NCBI GenBank assembly: GCA_017936605.1
Contig: JAGBFH010000002.1
Span: 124,001 to 188,000 of the forward strand
Length of the DNA stretch: 64,000 nt
Direction of reading: 5' to 3'
Origin: Tidjanibacter sp.
GTDB taxonomy: Bacteria; Bacteroidota; Bacteroidia; Bacteroidales; Rikenellaceae
Under the pieces are notes generated by a model that worked only from the letters and a program-made list of their open reading frames with translations, did not search any database and was not told the DNA's origin. Of this stretch, positions 23,899 to 32,800 are shown piece by piece. The translations under genes and the position numbers were made by a program. Position 1 is the stretch's first letter; every line of letters starts with the position of its first letter.

Positions 23899-24354
23899 AT
23901 GAAAAGCAGAGTTCTCAAATCCCTCATCAGCCTTTTGGGCTTCGGCAGTTTTGTAGCTTGCGACAACGCACCCGATATGTACGGTTGCCCACCCATCCAC
24001 GCCCCCGAGTATGGCTGTCCCTATGTGGAGTATTCAGTGGACATCTCGGTGAGCGACGAGGATACTCAGGCCCCCATCAAGGATATCAAGGTGAGCCTTA
24101 TGGGTAGGCAGATTAGTGACGATGGTGGCAGCGACATAGTAGATACCCTCGCTATCGGCCAGACCGACACCGACGGCAAAGCCAATATAGTGGGCGGTGG
24201 TCCCGTAGAATACGACCGCTACTTCCTCACCGTTGAGGATATTGACGGCGAGGCCAACGGTGGCCTCTACGAAAGCGAAGTCGTAGCCCTCTCCACCCCC
24301 AACACGACCCACCATAATGTGAGGGCCGAACTCTCCAAGAAAGACGACGAGTAA
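23899..24354 (+). CDS. Putative lipoprotein of the rSAM/lipoprotein system (copy 1)
   Basis: From ATG 23899 the protein has a lipoprotein signal (LLGFGSFVAC), then DMYGCPP and PEYGCPYVEYSVDISVSDED, and a ~100-residue beta-rich domain with IKDIKVSLMGRQ, DTLAIGQTDTDGKANI and VEDIDGEANGGLYESE. The YGCP box followed by an Ig/carboxypeptidase-regulatory-like domain fits the small lipoproteins that in other Bacteroidales sit beside a dedicated radical SAM enzyme (rSAM/lipoprotein system). No radical SAM gene is adjacent here. This copy has two YGCP-like boxes. The frame is open to 23770, but the extension lacks a signal. Two paralogs follow. Confidence 0.75.
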   Translation: MKSRVLKSLISLLGFGSFVACDNAPDMYGCPPIHAPEYGCPYVEYSVDISVSDEDTQAPIKDIKVSLMGRQISDDGGSDIVDTLAIGQTDTDGKANIVGGGPVEYDRYFLTVEDIDGEANGGLYESEVVALSTPNTTHHNVRAELSKKDDE

Positions 24355-24386
24355 AACTCCCCCCAAATAAAAAAAGGACTCAGCCT

Positions 24387-24833
24387 ATGAAAAGCAATCT
24401 ACTAAAAAGCCTGATAGCACTCCTCGGTTTTGGAGGCTTCACATCGTGCTTCATCGCAGCCGAATATGGTTGTCCTCACGCCGACTTCAGTGTGGTTGTG
24501 AACGCACAAGACCCGAAGGGCGAGCCCGTTATGGGTATGAAAGTGAGCATCGTTAGAGGCCAGACCGACACCATTGCTCTCGGTCTTACCGACAAGATGG
24601 GTATGTACTATACCAAACAGCAGGTAGACGGTACTACGCCAGTGACCATCAAGATAGGCCTCGACGACATTGATGGCACCGCCCACAACGGCGAGTTCGA
24701 ATCGCAACACCTCTACCACACCTTCCAGAGAGAGGATTTCGTGGGTGGCGATGGCGATTGGTATAAAGGTCTGGCAAGCACTTCCTACACCCTTACCCTC
24801 AAGGAGAAAGAGCAGCAACAAGAGGAAGAATAA
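24387..24833 (+). CDS. Putative lipoprotein of the rSAM/lipoprotein system (copy 2)
   Basis: A 148-residue paralog of the preceding gene: signal MKSNLLKSLIALLGFGGFTSC with lipobox Cys, then AEYGCPHADFSVVVNAQDPKG, MGMKVSIVRGQTDTIALGLTD and IGLDDIDGTAHNGEFES. It ends in a charged run (EKEQQQEEE). It starts 33 bases after copy 1 and is probably in the same operon. The single conserved Cys of the YGCP box is the only Cys after the lipobox, so it is the obvious candidate site for a modification or a disulfide. Confidence 0.75.
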   Translation: MKSNLLKSLIALLGFGGFTSCFIAAEYGCPHADFSVVVNAQDPKGEPVMGMKVSIVRGQTDTIALGLTDKMGMYYTKQQVDGTTPVTIKIGLDDIDGTAHNGEFESQHLYHTFQREDFVGGDGDWYKGLASTSYTLTLKEKEQQQEEE

Positions 24834-24861
24834 TAACCCCTAAAAAACACAATACTTAATT

Positions 24862-25371
24862 ATGAATTTCAAGTTTTTCAAATGGGCACTCGGCGTGCTC
24901 GGTTTTTCGACCGTAGCAACCTAGTGCGAAGTGATTGAGGACATCGGCCGTGGCCCTGTGGCTATGTATGGTTGTCCCTCGGCCGACTATGTTTTCAATG
25001 TGGAGATTGAGGACCTCGAGAACGGCAGGCCCATTGAGGGTATCCGCGTGAGCGCTGTGGAGCGTGGCGAAAGGGAGCATTGGGATGAGTCGGGCAATTA
25101 CTACACTGTGCCCTACATCGACACCCTCGCAGTTGGCCACACCTCAGATATCGGCAGAGTTACACTCCGCTACAATGTATTCCCGCGCGACAAGCACGAA
25201 ATCGTAGCCGACGACATTGACGGCGCAGAGAATGGCGACTACGCCTCGACCTCGGTGGAGATTGACATCAACAAGGAGAGCTACGAGGAGCCCGGCGAGT
25301 ATGGCTGGTACTGGGGCAGCGCTGCCACCGATGTTACCATCAAGCTCGACAAGAAAACGAGCGACGAATAG
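24862..25371 (+). pseudogene. Third lipoprotein paralog interrupted by an amber codon at the lipobox
   Basis: ATG 24862 begins a signal peptide (MNFKFFKWALGVLGFSTVAT) in line with copies 1 and 2. Codon 21 (24922-24924) is TAG and codon 22 is the lipobox Cys. The frame then continues intact for 149 codons with AMYGCPSADYVFNVEIEDLEN, DTLAVGHTSDIGRVTL and ADDIDGAENGDYAS. A single base change from TCG (Ser, giving ATSC) would explain the stop. Without readthrough no lipoprotein can be made; a restart at the ATT at 24931 or ATG at 24964 would be cytoplasmic. The long intact frame suggests the change is recent, a sequencing error, or suppressed. Confidence 0.75.
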
Positions 25372-25382
25372 AGTAGCAAGAA

Positions 25383-25455
25383 TTGAGAGTTGAGAAATAA
25401 AGAATTTAGGGTCACTAAGGACATTAAAGACCTTAAGGACCTTAAAGACTTAGGT
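25383..25455. repeat. Heptamer plus AAGGACCTTA-type decamer repeat
   Basis: GAGAGTTGAGAAATA is followed by an array of degenerate decamers (AAGGACATTA, AAGACCTTAA, GGACCTTAAA). It is the same array type as at 32525-32730 and 47040-47130. Confidence 0.55.
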
Positions 25456-25588
25456 CGGTAGACAAGAAAAACGCATAGAGCGGTGGGAATTTTTTGCCAA
25501 ATGAGAAGGTGGCTCCGGAGTTTGCTTAAGGCAAATGAGGAAGCCACCTTTGAAATTTGGTGAAAAATTCACCCGCTATATGCGTTTT

Positions 25589-27049
25589 TTAGCGGTAGGT
25601 TGTCTGACGCTCAAATATATGCTGCGGCACCAGGATGTCCGAATAGTAGGACTCACTGGTTACGATATTGCCGTGAGCATCGTTGTGGTAGATGTAGGTG
25701 TAGGCGGTCTCGTGACCCACATAGCTGGTCCACTTAATAAGGTAGCCCTTTGAGTCATACTCCAACTCCTGACGATATTCTCCGCCATCCCAGGTGTAGT
25801 AGGTGCCGGTCAGATTGCCCCACTTGTCGCGTGTGCTGTAGGATTCGAGTTTGTTGCCTTTGGTGTAATAGTAGTAGTCCTTGATGGCGCCATCGGGCTG
25901 ATAGGTGTAGACCTCGCGCGAGGTCATCTGCCCGAAGTTGTCATACCTCACCGACTCGAGAATCTGACCACCCACCTCGCTATAGATAGACTTGAGCACA
26001 AGGGTTCCCTCGGCGTTATACTCGCACTGCTCGCGCAAATCTTCGCTCTGGCCTTGGTAGGTGCGGGTGCCGTATGCGTTCATTGTACCCGCGGAGTCGT
26101 AGGATACATATTTTATCTGACGGCCCTGCTGGTCGTAGGAGAACTCCATGTGGGCGATAACATTCTCATCTTTGTCGTATTTCAGGTAAGAGGTGCGGTA
26201 GTTGTTCTCGTCGTAGGTATAGTACGACTTGGCGGATACGCTACCGTCGGCCAAGAATTCGAAATATTTGATGCAGTTGCCCGCCTCGTCGTAGTAGTAG
26301 AAGTCCTCCCACGCAAGTCCATCTGCATTGTAGTGTTTTACACTATACCTCAGTCCCTTCTCGTTGTAGGTAGTCACATACTTATCCTGCAAGGCGCCTC
26401 CGACACCATAGCTCGCCTCGAGAGTGACATAGCCATCGTCGTTATACTGCGTCTTGCTCATACTCTGGAGCTCACCCGCGCCGTTGTAAACAGCCAGCTC
26501 GGTCTGGTTGTTGCCCTCATATTTCCTCTTGGTCACCTCCCTGAGGGTGTAGTTCTCACCATAGCGGCTACACTTAACCTCGTTGCCGGCAGCGTCGTAC
26601 TCGTAGACATACTTGTAGGAGATAGTGCCGTCGCCATCGTAGCGGGTTTTATCCAGCAGCAGTCCCTCGGGAGAGTATTTCCAGGTGCTCTTGCCATAGA
26701 GTGAGCCATCGCCACGATACTCGGTGTAGGCGGTGGTATTGCCATTGGCATCGTACTGATAGACATCCTTCCAGATAATCGAGCCGTCCTCGTTGCGGTA
26801 GCACTCCTCGGTCACATCACCTTTGGTGTTGAACTTGTAGGTGCGATAGTAGCAGAATCCGTCCTTAACCATCTCACCAAAGCTATCTTTGGCCGAGTAA
26901 AGACGAATCGAAAGAGAGGCCACATCGCCATATAGGGGACCATAGGTGTAGCTGTCCCAGTTTTTTCTCTCGGGAGCCTTGGGGCCTCCGTCTGCCATAG
27001 CCACACTCGCCAGAGCGAGCATAGCAAGAGTGATTAGTAGTCTTTTCAT
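25589..27049 (-). CDS. Secreted YD/RHS-like repeat protein
   Basis: A 486-residue exported protein (signal MKRLLITLAMLALASVAMA). Almost the whole mature part is built of ~20-residue repeats with a Y-x-Y-D-x-x-G-N/R pattern, such as YQYDANGNTTAYTEYRGDGS, YEYDAAGNEVKCSRYGE and YYYDEAGNCIKYFEFLADGS. YD-repeats form spiral beta-shells in RHS and teneurin proteins. Here there is no toxin-like C-terminal domain and no RHS core cleavage motif, so it is a free-standing repeat protein of the periplasm or surface. It may bind carbohydrate or act structurally. It is followed on the plus strand by nothing, and lepA lies upstream on the same strand. Confidence 0.75.
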   Translation of the reverse strand: MKRLLITLAMLALASVAMADGGPKAPERKNWDSYTYGPLYGDVASLSIRLYSAKDSFGEMVKDGFCYYRTYKFNTKGDVTEECYRNEDGSIIWKDVYQYDANGNTTAYTEYRGDGSLYGKSTWKYSPEGLLLDKTRYDGDGTISYKYVYEYDAAGNEVKCSRYGENYTLREVTKRKYEGNNQTELAVYNGAGELQSMSKTQYNDDGYVTLEASYGVGGALQDKYVTTYNEKGLRYSVKHYNADGLAWEDFYYYDEAGNCIKYFEFLADGSVSAKSYYTYDENNYRTSYLKYDKDENVIAHMEFSYDQQGRQIKYVSYDSAGTMNAYGTRTYQGQSEDLREQCEYNAEGTLVLKSIYSEVGGQILESVRYDNFGQMTSREVYTYQPDGAIKDYYYYTKGNKLESYSTRDKWGNLTGTYYTWDGGEYRQELEYDSKGYLIKWTSYVGHETAYTYIYHNDAHGNIVTSESYYSDILVPQHIFERQTTYR

Positions 27050-27064
27050 AACATTATTGCGGTT

Positions 27065-28852
27065 TTAGTCCATCTTCAAAACTGCAAGGAAGGCCGACTG
27101 GGGCACCTGCACATTACCAATCTGGCGCATACGCTTCTTACCCTTCTTCTGCTTCTCCAGAAGTTTGCGCTTACGCGAGATATCGCCACCGTAACACTTG
27201 GCCGTCACATCTTTACGCACCTGACGCACCGTCTCACGGGCGATAATCTTCGCACCAATGGCTGCCTGAATGGCGATGTCGAACTGATGGCGAGGTATGA
27301 GTTCCTTGAGCTTCTCGCACATCTTGCGACCGAAGTCGTAGGCGTGATCGGTGAAGATGAGCGACGAGAGCGCATCCACAGGCTCGCCATTGAGCAGAAT
27401 ATCGAGTTTGGAGAGTCTACTCTCGCGGTAGCCTATCTGGTGGTAGTCAAACGAGGCGTAGCCACGCGAAATACTCTTGAGTTTGTCGTAGAAATCGAAG
27501 ACAATCTCCGAAAGGGGCATATCGAAGTTAATCTCCACCCTCTCGGGGCCGAGGAAGACCTGATTGACGAGCGTACCACGCTTGTCGATGCAGAGTTTGA
27601 TAACGGCACCCAGATAGTCGGTCTTGGTGATAATCTGTGCGCGGATGTAGGGCTCCTCAATCTTGTCGACCATAGTCAGGTCGGGCAGACCCGAGGGGTT
27701 GTGTACATCCACCACATCGCCCTTCTTGGTGGTCACCTTGAATGACACATTGGGCACGGTGGTAATCACATCCATATCGAACTCCCTATAGAGCCTCTCC
27801 TGCACAATCTCCATATGCAACAGACCGAGGAAGCCGCAACGGAAACCAAAACCGAGTGCGAGCGAACTCTCGGGCTCAAAGGTGAGCGAGGCGTCGTTGA
27901 GCTGCAACTTCTCGAGCGAGGCACGCAAGTCCTCATACTCGCTTGCATCCACAGGGTAGACACCCGCAAAGACCATAGGTTTCACATCCTCAAAGCCGGC
28001 CACAGCCTCCTTGCAAGGATTCTCAATGTGGGTAATCGTATCACCCACCTTCACATCCTTCGAGGACTTGATGCCCGACATAATGTAGCCCACATTGCCG
28101 GCCTTAATCTCATCCTGCTGCACGAACTTCAGCTTCAGAACTCCAATCTCGTCGGCATCGTACTCCGAGCCCGTATTGAAGAACTTTACGCGGTCACCCT
28201 TGCGAATCGTGCCGTTCATCACGCGGAAGTAGCCGATAATGCCGCGGTAGGAGTTGAAAACCGAGTCGAAGATAAGGGCCTGCAAGGGGGCGTTCTCATC
28301 GCCCTGGGGGGCGGGAATCCTCTCCACGATGGCATCGAGAATCTCCTCGATACCCACACCCGTACGGGCCGAGGCGCAGAGTATATCCTCCTCGTCGCAA
28401 CCGATGAGCTCCACAATCTGGTCCTTCACCTCGTCGACCATTGCAGACTCCATATCAATCTTGTTGATTACGGGGATAATCTCCAGGTCGTGCTCGAGAG
28501 CCAGATAGAGGTTGGAGATGGTCTGTGCCTGAATACCCTGCGAGGCATCCACCACCAGCAGTGCACCCTCACACGAGGCGATGGCACGCGACACCTCATA
28601 GGAGAAGTCCACATGTCCGGGGGTGTCAATGAGGTTGAGAGTATAAACCTCGCCATCTTTCTGATACTGCATCTGGATTGCGTGGGACTTGATGGTGATA
28701 CCCTTCTCCCTCTCGAGGTCCATATCATCAAGGACCTGATTCTGCAATTCGCGTTCCGAAAGAGTGCCGGTTTGCTCGAGCAGTCGGTCGGCCAAGGTGC
28801 TCTTACCGTGGTCAATATGTGCTATGATACAAAAGTTGCGTATTCTTTTCAT
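27065..28852 (-). CDS. lepA: Elongation factor 4 (LepA)
   Basis: LepA is a ribosome-bound GTPase that affects initiation and back-translocation. The 595-residue protein has [20 protein letters not shown] (P-loop), [18 protein letters not shown], domain II, the EF-G-like domains III and V, and the LepA-specific C-terminus ([24 protein letters not shown]). Length is normal. Its -7 box lies about 27 bases upstream, and the YD-repeat gene starts 15 bases after its stop in the same direction. Confidence 0.97.
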   Translation of the reverse strand: MKRIRNFCIIAHIDHGKSTLADRLLEQTGTLSERELQNQVLDDMDLEREKGITIKSHAIQMQYQKDGEVYTLNLIDTPGHVDFSYEVSRAIASCEGALLVVDASQGIQAQTISNLYLALEHDLEIIPVINKIDMESAMVDEVKDQIVELIGCDEEDILCASARTGVGIEEILDAIVERIPAPQGDENAPLQALIFDSVFNSYRGIIGYFRVMNGTIRKGDRVKFFNTGSEYDADEIGVLKLKFVQQDEIKAGNVGYIMSGIKSSKDVKVGDTITHIENPCKEAVAGFEDVKPMVFAGVYPVDASEYEDLRASLEKLQLNDASLTFEPESSLALGFGFRCGFLGLLHMEIVQERLYREFDMDVITTVPNVSFKVTTKKGDVVDVHNPSGLPDLTMVDKIEEPYIRAQIITKTDYLGAVIKLCIDKRGTLVNQVFLGPERVEINFDMPLSEIVFDFYDKLKSISRGYASFDYHQIGYRESRLSKLDILLNGEPVDALSSLIFTDHAYDFGRKMCEKLKELIPRHQFDIAIQAAIGAKIIARETVRQVRKDVTAKCYGGDISRKRKLLEKQKKGKKRMRQIGNVQVPQSAFLAVLKMD

Positions 28853-28878
28853 AGAGAGTCTAATAATATATCAGGGTG

Positions 28879-28886
28879 CAAATGTA
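28879..28886 (-). promoter_or_regulatory. -7 box for lepA
   Basis: The minus strand reads TACATTTG, 27 bases before the lepA ATG. Confidence 0.6.
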
Positions 28887-28988
28887 ATCATTTTTCCGAC
28901 AAAATTAAAATTCCACACCAACAACATTTTTTCCACCTCTGGAGCGAAAAATATGTCACAAGGTATTGGAAAATTGATTATAAAATGA

Positions 28989-28996
28989 TACTTTTG
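28989..28996 (+). promoter_or_regulatory. -7 box for the ACT-domain gene
   Basis: TACTTTTG, 67 bases before the ATG at 29063. Confidence 0.6.
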
Positions 28997-29062
28997 CGGA
29001 AACTTAACCACAAAACCGCCGCCGCGACGGTCGTTTTTCGCACCAAGCATCGCACGGCATAA

Positions 29063-29755
29063 ATGAAAAAGAGTATGATTTCCATTCCAACAGCTGTGGA
29101 GGCTGTAATCAAAAAACGCCCCTTCTTGGAGGCTGCATTGATCGAGGGTCTGATTAACCTCTCGGCACTCGCACGACACCTTAAACCAGAGATTGAGAAA
29201 ATGGTGGATAAGGAGGTGAACGACAGCGCAGTAATAATGGCACTCAACCGCCTTGTTCCCAATCTCGAAGCAAGCGTCGCAACAAAGGCAAGAGTTGTTG
29301 TTGAGAAGATTGGCGACATCACAGTTCGCAGCAATCTTGCAGACTACACCTTCGTCAACTCGGCAACCCTTCACCAGACCCACGCAAAACTGCTGGAGAA
29401 GATCAACCAGATGACCAACATCTTCTGCACCTTCTCACAGGGTGTCTATGAAACTACCCTCGTGGTGAGCGACTCCGTAGCCGAGATGGTTGAGCAACTC
29501 TATGCCGAGGAGCAGATGATAAACAAGAACTCCGAACTCTCGCTCATCACCGTCAAGCTCCCCAGCGACAACACCCTCTATCCCGGTGTCTACTACTACC
29601 TCTTCAAGGAGCTTGCTTGGGACGACATCAACATCGTGGAGGTCATCAGCACCACCAACGAGTTCACCATCGTCGTTGCCGACAAGGACATCCATCGCGC
29701 CTTTGCGGTGATGATGAACACCAAACAGCGCGTGGCACAACTCAACCAAATTTAG
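29063..29755 (+). CDS. ACT-domain protein related to aspartate kinase regulatory regions
   Basis: A 230-residue cytoplasmic protein. The N-terminal half is helical (IPTAVEAVIKKRPFLEAALIEGLINLSALARHL) and resembles a winged-helix or HTH-like fold. The C-terminal half has tandem ACT-like segments (SELSLITVKLPSDNT, YYYLFKELAWDDINIVEVISTTNEFTIVVADKDIHRAF) like those of aspartate kinase. No kinase catalytic domain is present, so it is a regulatory or amino-acid-sensing protein and not aspartokinase, although homologs are often labelled so. It stands alone with its own promoter and terminator. Confidence 0.75.
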   Translation: MKKSMISIPTAVEAVIKKRPFLEAALIEGLINLSALARHLKPEIEKMVDKEVNDSAVIMALNRLVPNLEASVATKARVVVEKIGDITVRSNLADYTFVNSATLHQTHAKLLEKINQMTNIFCTFSQGVYETTLVVSDSVAEMVEQLYAEEQMINKNSELSLITVKLPSDNTLYPGVYYYLFKELAWDDINIVEVISTTNEFTIVVADKDIHRAFAVMMNTKQRVAQLNQI

Positions 29756-29780
29756 CCCACAGGCACAAATCTTTATCACA

Positions 29781-29825
29781 CAGAGCAACTCTCTTCCACT
29801 TTTCGGGGAGGGTTGCTCTTTTTTT
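29781..29825 (+). terminator. Terminator of the ACT-domain gene
   Basis: AGAGCAAC pairs with GTTGCTCT, with inner C/G-rich pairing, followed by seven T. Confidence 0.85.
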
Positions 29826-29881
29826 ACACCTTCTGCATAAAATAAAACAACCTTTCGGGAGCGCGGTATCTGTTTTTTAAC

Positions 29882-29889
29882 TATCTTTG
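29882..29889 (+). promoter_or_regulatory. -7 box for pheT
   Basis: TATCTTTG, 71 bases before the pheT ATG. The leader is too short for an attenuator with a Phe leader peptide, and none is seen. Confidence 0.6.
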
Positions 29890-29960
29890 TGGGTTAATTG
29901 CGCGATATGCGCACGCGAACAAGGCAAAAATATAAGTAACAAATACACAAAGCAAGCATT

Positions 29961-32420
29961 ATGAATATCTCTTACAACTGGCTCAAAAACTATCTCAAGA
30001 GCGACCTTACGGCCGAGGAGGCATCGGTAATCCTTACGGACATCGGACTTGAAATCGAGGATTTCGAGAAACTCGAGGCTGTCAAAGGCGGCCTCAAGGG
30101 TGTGGTTGTGGGCGAGGTGCTCACTTGTGAGGACCACCCCGACTCGGACCATCTCCACATCACCACCGTCGATGTAGGCACCGGCGAACCCCTCGGTATT
30201 GTCTGTGGCGCTGCCAACTGCCGCAAAGGCCTCAAGGTGATGTGTGCCACCGTTGGCGCAGAGTTGCACCCCATAGGCTCAGAGGAGGTATTCAAAATCA
30301 AACGCAGCAAGATTCGTGGCGTTGAGTCGCTCGGTATGCTCTGCGCAGAGGACGAGCTTGGCATCGGCTCCTCGCACGACGGCATTATGGAGCTCGACGC
30401 AGCGGCCGTTCCAGGCACCCCCGCAATGGAGTACCTCAAGCTCACCGACGACTACCGTCTGGGCATCGGTCTGACCCCCAACCGCATCGACGCAGCCTCG
30501 CACTATGGCGTAGCACGCGACCTGGCAGCCTACCTGCGCTCGCAGGGTCGCAAGGCCGAGCTTGTGCTCCCCTCGGTGGAGGCATTCAAGGTGGACAACA
30601 CCTCGCGCGTAACCCGAGTGAGGGTTGAGAACACCGAGGCTGCTCCTCGCTATGCCGGCGTGAACATCTCGGGTGTGAAGGTTGCCCCCTCGCCCCAGTG
30701 GTTGCAGAACGCCCTGAGGGCCATCGGCATCAACCCCAAGAACAATGTGGTGGATGTGACGAACTATGTGCTCCACGAGCTCTGCCAGCCCCTCCACTCC
30801 TTCGATGCAGACAAGATTGAGGGCGATGAGGTGGTAGTACGCACCTGCCCCGAGGGCACCAAGTTCCGCACCCTCGACGGCGTGGAGCGCACCCTCTCGG
30901 AGAGGGACCTCACGATTTGTGACAGCACCAAACCTATGTGTATCGCAGGTGTGTTTGGTGGTGAGGATTCGGGTGTGAGCGACCAGACCACCAATGTATT
31001 CCTCGAGAGCGCCTACTTCAACCCCGTATGGGTGCGCAAGACCGCCAAGCGTCACGCCCTGTCGACCGACGCTTCGTTCCGCTTCGAGCGCGGCATCGAC
31101 CCCAACATCACCGTCTATGCCCTCAAGCGTGCTGCCCTGCTGATTCAGGAGGTGGCAGGTGGACAGATCACCTCGGAGATTACCGACATCTACCCCGCCC
31201 CCGTTGAGCCCTTTGCAATCGACATCACCTACGACTACATAGACCGCCTCATTGGCAAGAAGATTGGCAACGACACCATCCGTGAGATTCTCTCGGACCT
31301 CGGCATCGACATTGTCAAGGAGAGCGAGGAGGGTCTGTCGGTACAGGTGCCCCCTTATAGGGTTGATGTTCAGCGTCCCGCCGACCTTGTAGAGGAGATT
31401 TTGCGCATCTACGGCTACAACAATGTGGAGATTCCCGAGCATGTAAACTCGACCCTCTCCTATGAGCCCAAGCCCAACAAAGACCGCCTGAGAAATATGG
31501 TGAGCGATATGCTCTCGGCCTGCGGCTTTGCGGAGGTTATGAATAACTCGCTCTCCAAGAGCAGCTACTACGAGAACTCGGAGGTCTATCCCGCCGAAAG
31601 GTGCGTGAAGATTATGAACCCCCTGAGTGCCGACCTCGGCGTTATGCGTCAGACCCTGCTCTACGGTCTGCTGGAGGTTGTGGAGCTTAATGTGAACCAC
31701 AAGGCCCAGAGCGTGAAGATTTATGAGTTCGGCAACACCTACAGCTACGATGCCGAGCGAAAGGCCGAGGGTGGCCTTGCCCCCTACTCGGAGGGTATGC
31801 GTCTGGCAGTTGCCATCTCGGGCGCACACACCACCCAGTCGTGGAACACCAAAGCCGAGGGTAGCGACTTCTTCCGCTTGAAGGCTGTGGCAGAGAAGAT
31901 TCTGCGCCGCTTCGGTATGGACATCTACACACTGCGTAGCGAGCCGCTCCAGAACGAACTCTACGCCGAGGGCCTCAGCCTGAAGGCCGGCAACAAGGAG
32001 CTCCTCCAGATTGCCACCATCTCGCCCAAGCTGCGCAAACGCTTCGACCTGAAGGGCGAGGTCTTCTACCTGGATATCGACTTCGACACCCTGCTGAAAT
32101 ATACTCGCAAGCACAAGGTTACCGCCCACGAGCTGGCCAAGTTCCCCGCCGTCAAACGCGACCTTGCCCTGCTGGTAGGCACCAATGTGACCTATGCCGA
32201 GCTCCGACAGATTGCCCTCCAGACCGAGAAGAAACTTCTGAAGGATGTCACTCTGTTTGATGTCTACACGGGCGACAAACTCGAGGCTGGCAAGAAGTCC
32301 TATGCTCTTGGCTTCATCCTCCAGGATGAGAGCAAGACCCTCGACGAGAAGACCATCGAGAACACTATGAACAAACTGATCGACGCCTTCGCCAAAAAAG
32401 CCGGCGCAACGATTAGGTAG
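29961..32420 (+). CDS. pheT: Phenylalanyl-tRNA synthetase beta subunit
   Basis: PheT pairs with PheS to charge tRNA-Phe; it contributes the editing site and tRNA contacts. The 819-residue protein starts MNISYNWLKNYL, has the N-terminal EMAP-like tRNA-binding domain (~40-150), the B3/B4 editing domain around EDSGVSDQTTNVFLESAYFNPVWVRKTAKRHALSTDASFRFERG, the catalytic-like module, and a C-terminal FDX-ACB domain (AKFPAVKRDLALLVG). Length is normal. pheS is not nearby, so the two subunits are encoded apart, as in many Bacteroidota. Confidence 0.97.
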   Translation: MNISYNWLKNYLKSDLTAEEASVILTDIGLEIEDFEKLEAVKGGLKGVVVGEVLTCEDHPDSDHLHITTVDVGTGEPLGIVCGAANCRKGLKVMCATVGAELHPIGSEEVFKIKRSKIRGVESLGMLCAEDELGIGSSHDGIMELDAAAVPGTPAMEYLKLTDDYRLGIGLTPNRIDAASHYGVARDLAAYLRSQGRKAELVLPSVEAFKVDNTSRVTRVRVENTEAAPRYAGVNISGVKVAPSPQWLQNALRAIGINPKNNVVDVTNYVLHELCQPLHSFDADKIEGDEVVVRTCPEGTKFRTLDGVERTLSERDLTICDSTKPMCIAGVFGGEDSGVSDQTTNVFLESAYFNPVWVRKTAKRHALSTDASFRFERGIDPNITVYALKRAALLIQEVAGGQITSEITDIYPAPVEPFAIDITYDYIDRLIGKKIGNDTIREILSDLGIDIVKESEEGLSVQVPPYRVDVQRPADLVEEILRIYGYNNVEIPEHVNSTLSYEPKPNKDRLRNMVSDMLSACGFAEVMNNSLSKSSYYENSEVYPAERCVKIMNPLSADLGVMRQTLLYGLLEVVELNVNHKAQSVKIYEFGNTYSYDAERKAEGGLAPYSEGMRLAVAISGAHTTQSWNTKAEGSDFFRLKAVAEKILRRFGMDIYTLRSEPLQNELYAEGLSLKAGNKELLQIATISPKLRKRFDLKGEVFYLDIDFDTLLKYTRKHKVTAHELAKFPAVKRDLALLVGTNVTYAELRQIALQTEKKLLKDVTLFDVYTGDKLEAGKKSYALGFILQDESKTLDEKTIENTMNKLIDAFAKKAGATIR

Positions 32421-32480
32421 AGTTGTCAGTCTACGGCTTACAGTTTACAGTTAGTGCAAGAATAGACAATCCAAGTGAAT

Positions 32481-32516
32481 AAGCGCGAGTGGCAGGTGCC
32501 ACTCGCGCTTGTTTTT
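32481..32516 (+). terminator. Terminator of pheT
   Basis: Perfect 14-bp arms (AAGCGCGAGTGGCA and its complement at 32497-32510), then GTTTTT. Confidence 0.8.
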
Positions 32517-32524
32517 CATTGGCG

Positions 32525-32730
32525 GCAGGAAGGGGCCCAAAGGGCCAAAAGGGCTAAAAGGGCCAAAAGGGCCAAAAGGAATATAGGAGAGATGGGGCCT
32601 ATAAGGCCTATAAGACCTATAAGACCTATAAGGCCTATAAGACCTATAAGACTCATAAGACCTATAAGACCTATAAGACCTATAAGACTTTAAGGACTTT
32701 AAGGACCTTAAGGACCTTAAGGAACTACTT
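32525..32730. repeat. Tandem decamer array (CCTATAAGAC and related)
   Basis: About 200 bases of imperfect 10-bp units whose consensus drifts along the array from GGCCAAAAGG through CCTATAAGAC to AAGGACCTTA. The 10-bp period equals about one helical turn, so repeats stay in phase on one face. Confidence 0.7.
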
Positions 32731-32800
32731 CAATTGTCAATTGTCAATTGTCAATTGTCAATTGTCAATTGTCAATTTTCAATTTTCAATTTTCATTTTT
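32729..32800. repeat. Tandem heptamer array (TCAATTG), reaching into the GH20 stop codon
   Basis: About ten TCAATTG/TCAATTT units. The GH20 stop (32786-32788, minus strand TGA) and its last two or three codons lie inside the array. Confidence 0.7.

Larger units (their letters stand above)
32421..32785. other. Repeat-filled intergenic region between pheT and the GH20 gene
   Basis: After the pheT terminator the region is made of short tandem repeats: AAAGGGCCAA decamers (32525-32580), CCTATAAGAC decamers (32595-32690), AAGGACTTTA/AAGGACCTTA decamers (32690-32722) and TCAATTG heptamers (32729-32800). No gene is supported; the short plus-strand open frame here translates only the repeat. Confidence 0.8.

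Noticed and set aside
29063..29755. Aspartate kinase
   Set aside because: Only ACT-like segments are present; the kinase domain is absent, so the common label would be wrong.
30279..32129. 616-codon open frame on the minus strand
   Set aside because: Antisense to pheT, no start signal, low-complexity Leu/Val/His-rich translation.
32475..32693. 72-codon frame rich in Arg-Pro-Ile
   Set aside because: It translates the pheT terminator and the decamer repeat; PIRPIRPIR is a product of the repeat period, not a protein.
32525..32730. CRISPR-like array
   Set aside because: Units are 10 bp with no spacers and no cas genes nearby.
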